Source: Desulfurellales bacterium (GTDB lineage Bacteria > Campylobacterota_A > Desulfurellia > Desulfurellales > Hippeaceae). From it: a stretch of DNA of 16,429 nucleotides. Of this stretch, positions 15,009 to 16,429 are shown in pieces. A program made the translations under genes and the position numbers. Within the stretch, counting starts at the first letter, position 1. The number at the start of each line of letters is the position of its first letter. The stretch covers positions 1 to 16,429 of the forward strand of contig JALTDI010000109.1 in assembly GCA_027074255.1 (NCBI GenBank), read 5' to 3'. The notes under the pieces are model-generated. The model was not told the DNA's origin. It saw only the letters and a program-made list of their open reading frames with translations, and ran no database searches.

Positions 15009-15267
15009 AAAATCTTCTCGGTTTTCTCTCTCTTGCTTCGTTAACTCTTAAACTACGTCCACCGAACTCTTTTCCGTCCAGCGCCTCAATAGCCTTGTCC
15101 ACTCCTTCGGATTCAATTTCTACAAAACCAAATCCTCTTGACCTTCCGGTCTCCCTATCGGTAATAATTTTTGCGGAGCTTACCTCTCCGTAAGGAACAA
15201 ATACTTCCTTCAAGTCATCCTCAGATGTAGTGTAGGGTAGATTACCCACATAAAGCGTCTTAACCAT
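15007..15267 (-). CDS. Small RRM-type RNA-binding protein
   Basis: This 86-residue protein is a single RNA-recognition motif. RNP2 is LYVGNL (5-10) and RNP1 is RGFGFVEI (44-51). The aromatic residues expected to stack on RNA bases are present, and TDRETGRSRG forms the usual loop. A short basic tail (EARERKPRRF) ends it, without the glycine-rich region seen in cyanobacterial homologues. In several bacteria such proteins are cold- or stress-induced RNA chaperones; that is family knowledge and the role here is inferred. The ATG at 15265-15267 is preferred over the upstream in-frame ATG because GAGGTG precedes it by about eight bases. It has its own promoter and an 87-base leader with a hairpin. 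Confidence 0.93.
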   Translation of the reverse strand: MVKTLYVGNLPYTTSEDDLKEVFVPYGEVSSAKIITDRETGRSRGFGFVEIESEGVDKAIEALDGKEFGGRSLRVNEARERKPRRF

Positions 15268-15299
15268 AAAAACACACCTCAACAAAATTCTATTACTCA

Positions 15300-15316
15300 C
15301 CTGCTTTTTCTGCAGG
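15300..15316 (-). promoter_or_regulatory. Leader hairpin in the RRM gene message
   Basis: The minus strand reads CCTGC, AGAAAAA, GCAGG, a five-pair stem with an A-rich loop. It is about 33 bases upstream of the RRM ATG. It could be a binding site for autoregulation, but function is inferred only from position. Confidence 0.35.
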
Positions 15317-15360
15317 TTAAGCTTCTTCTTAAACTATAGAATAGCCAACGAAGATAAAAA

Positions 15361-15389
15361 CTTATACCACCCTATTATCCATAAGTCAA
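15361..15389 (-). promoter_or_regulatory. Sigma70-type promoter of the RRM gene
   Basis: The minus strand has TTGACT (15389-15384), a 17-base spacer and TATAAG (15366-15361), about 30 bases after the peptidase stop. Transcription would begin near 15354. Confidence 0.75.
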
Positions 15390-15418
15390 GTTTTTTATAT
15401 ATAAAATTCATTTGTTAT

Positions 15419-16429
15419 CTACATTATTTCCATAAACGGAGTAAACAATATAGGATTGGCATCATTTTCCGTGACACACACCATATGTTCAAGCCTTATG
15501 CCGAGTTTACCCGGAATATATATACCCGGTTCAATAGTAAACACCATGCCCGGCTGGATAACCATATCGTTTTTTAGATTAATAAAAGGAAACTCATGCA
15601 CTTCCAAACCGACACCGTGCCCGAGCGAATGAATGAAATATTTATCAAGGCCGTATTTAGAGAGCTCTTTTCTTGCTCTTTCCTCCAATTCCCGTATTTT
15701 TGTCTTACCCGGTATTATCATTTCGGTGGAAAAAAGCTGTGCATAAAAAACGGCGTTAAAAAGTTTCCTTTTTTCATCATCCCTCTTTCCCATCAAAAAA
15801 GTAAGTGTATTATCGGAATTATATCCGTCAACATAGGCGCCGAAATCTATAACTACAAACTCCCCGTCTTCTATTTTTTTATTACTCGGTATGTGATGCG
15901 GGTTTGCGGCGTTTGCCCCGCTTGCCGCGATGGTTTCAAATGACTCCCTTTGAGCGCCGGCCTTTCTGATTTGGTATGTTAATTCGTCTGCAAGCTCCTT
16001 CTCACTCATCCCAACCTTCATATAGGGATAAACCTTCATGAAGGCATTCCTTGCTGCAATCGAGGCCTTTTTGATATTGTTTATCTCATTTTTATCCTTT
16101 ATCATTCTCAAAATCTTAGTTTGATTGGTAAAATCCTTAATATCAAATAACGACAAATCTTTATAGTGCTGGACCTTGGTATTTAAAAAATCGAGCCCTA
16201 CCGAGTGTATGTCCTCTTCTTCCATATATTTTGACACATCCGATATAATTTCTTTTGTTACATACACATCTTCTTTCAATACATCTTTTGATACGTTTTC
16301 ATAAAGAGGCGTAACAAAAAGCTTTATCCTCTTTTCAGCCGTAATGACCAAAACGCCCTCAGCACCCTTCAAACCCGTAAAATAGCAGATATCCTCAGGC
16401 GCAAAAATAACAGCTGCTTCGGCATTTGC
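15419..16429 (-). CDS. M24-family metallopeptidase (Xaa-Pro aminopeptidase type), 5' end outside window
   Basis: This protein is a dinuclear-metal peptidase that most likely removes residues before proline. The frame stays open to the window edge and the upstream residues DICYFTGLKGAEGVLVI match the N-terminal domain of prolidase-type proteins, so the true start lies beyond 16429. The catalytic pita-bread domain has the five metal ligands in order: DFGAYVDGYNSDNTLT (two Asp), HSLGHGVGLEVHEFP (His), TIEPGIYIPG (Glu) and GIRLEHM (Glu). At least 336 residues are visible, close to the usual 350-360. PepQ/YpdF-like, PepP and proline dipeptidase cannot be distinguished from the sequence; methionine aminopeptidase is excluded by the N-terminal creatinase-like domain. 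It appears to be transcribed separately from the RRM gene. Confidence 0.92.
   Translation of the reverse strand, partial: ANAEAAVIFAPEDICYFTGLKGAEGVLVITAEKRIKLFVTPLYENVSKDVLKEDVYVTKEIISDVSKYMEEEDIHSVGLDFLNTKVQHYKDLSLFDIKDFTNQTKILRMIKDKNEINNIKKASIAARNAFMKVYPYMKVGMSEKELADELTYQIRKAGAQRESFETIAASGANAANPHHIPSNKKIEDGEFVVIDFGAYVDGYNSDNTLTFLMGKRDDEKRKLFNAVFYAQLFSTEMIIPGKTKIRELEERARKELSKYGLDKYFIHSLGHGVGLEVHEFPFINLKNDMVIQPGMVFTIEPGIYIPGKLGIRLEHMVCVTENDANPILFTPFMEIM

Noticed and set aside
15268..15300. Upstream in-frame ATG of the RRM protein
   Set aside because: It would add eleven non-conserved residues, overlap the leader hairpin, and lacks a good ribosome site; GAGGTG fits the ATG at 15267.
16370..16372. 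TTG start giving a complete 317-residue peptidase
   Set aside because: Conserved family residues (DICYFTGLKG) continue upstream in frame to the window edge, so the gene is truncated by the window.

Overview
The window reads as chromosomal DNA of a low-GC, Gram-negative, probably anaerobic bacterium. The signs are an oxygen-sensitive class III ribonucleotide reductase, a polyferredoxin, a tiny outer-membrane-type lipoprotein, many ATA and AAA codons, and standard sigma70-like promoters. The gene mix would fit Desulfurellales (Hippea-like) or Deferribacterota. That placement is a guess from gene content, not an identification.

Positions 1-4019 (minus strand): an anaerobic nucleotide-reduction operon. 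A promoter and a cobalamin riboswitch (2806-2968) lead into nrdD (603-2696), then a 59-residue gene (488-667), then nrdG (491 to beyond position 1). The 697-residue NrdD lacks the C-terminal glycyl-radical segment. That segment (residues SRVVGY, then WNDGK) lies in another frame, in the small gene, which has its own GGAGG ribosome site and tandem ATG codons. The reductase therefore appears to be split into a catalytic subunit and a separately translated radical subunit, under vitamin B12 control. Upstream is a monocistronic gene for a four-cluster polyferredoxin of unknown partner.

Positions 4141-13087 (plus strand): one tightly packed operon. Its order is a 38-residue lipoprotein, nadB (NAD synthesis), a compact cysteine synthase, rnc (RNase III), era (ribosome assembly GTPase), mgtE (magnesium channel), glmM (cell-wall precursor), a secreted TlpA-like thioredoxin, and serA (serine synthesis). 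Most neighbours overlap by 1 to 8 bases and several start with GTG or TTG, which suggests translational coupling. SerA feeds serine towards the cysteine synthase; the other genes are housekeeping.

Positions 13088-14969 (plus strand): a DMT-family exporter, a cytoplasmic thioredoxin with its own strong promoter and terminator, and an unrecognised 80-residue basic protein. Positions 14969-16429 (minus strand): a bidirectional terminator, a small RRM RNA-binding protein with a hairpin in its leader, and an M24 peptidase (Xaa-Pro type) whose start lies beyond the window edge. No tRNA, rRNA, CRISPR array, transposon or phage gene was seen.
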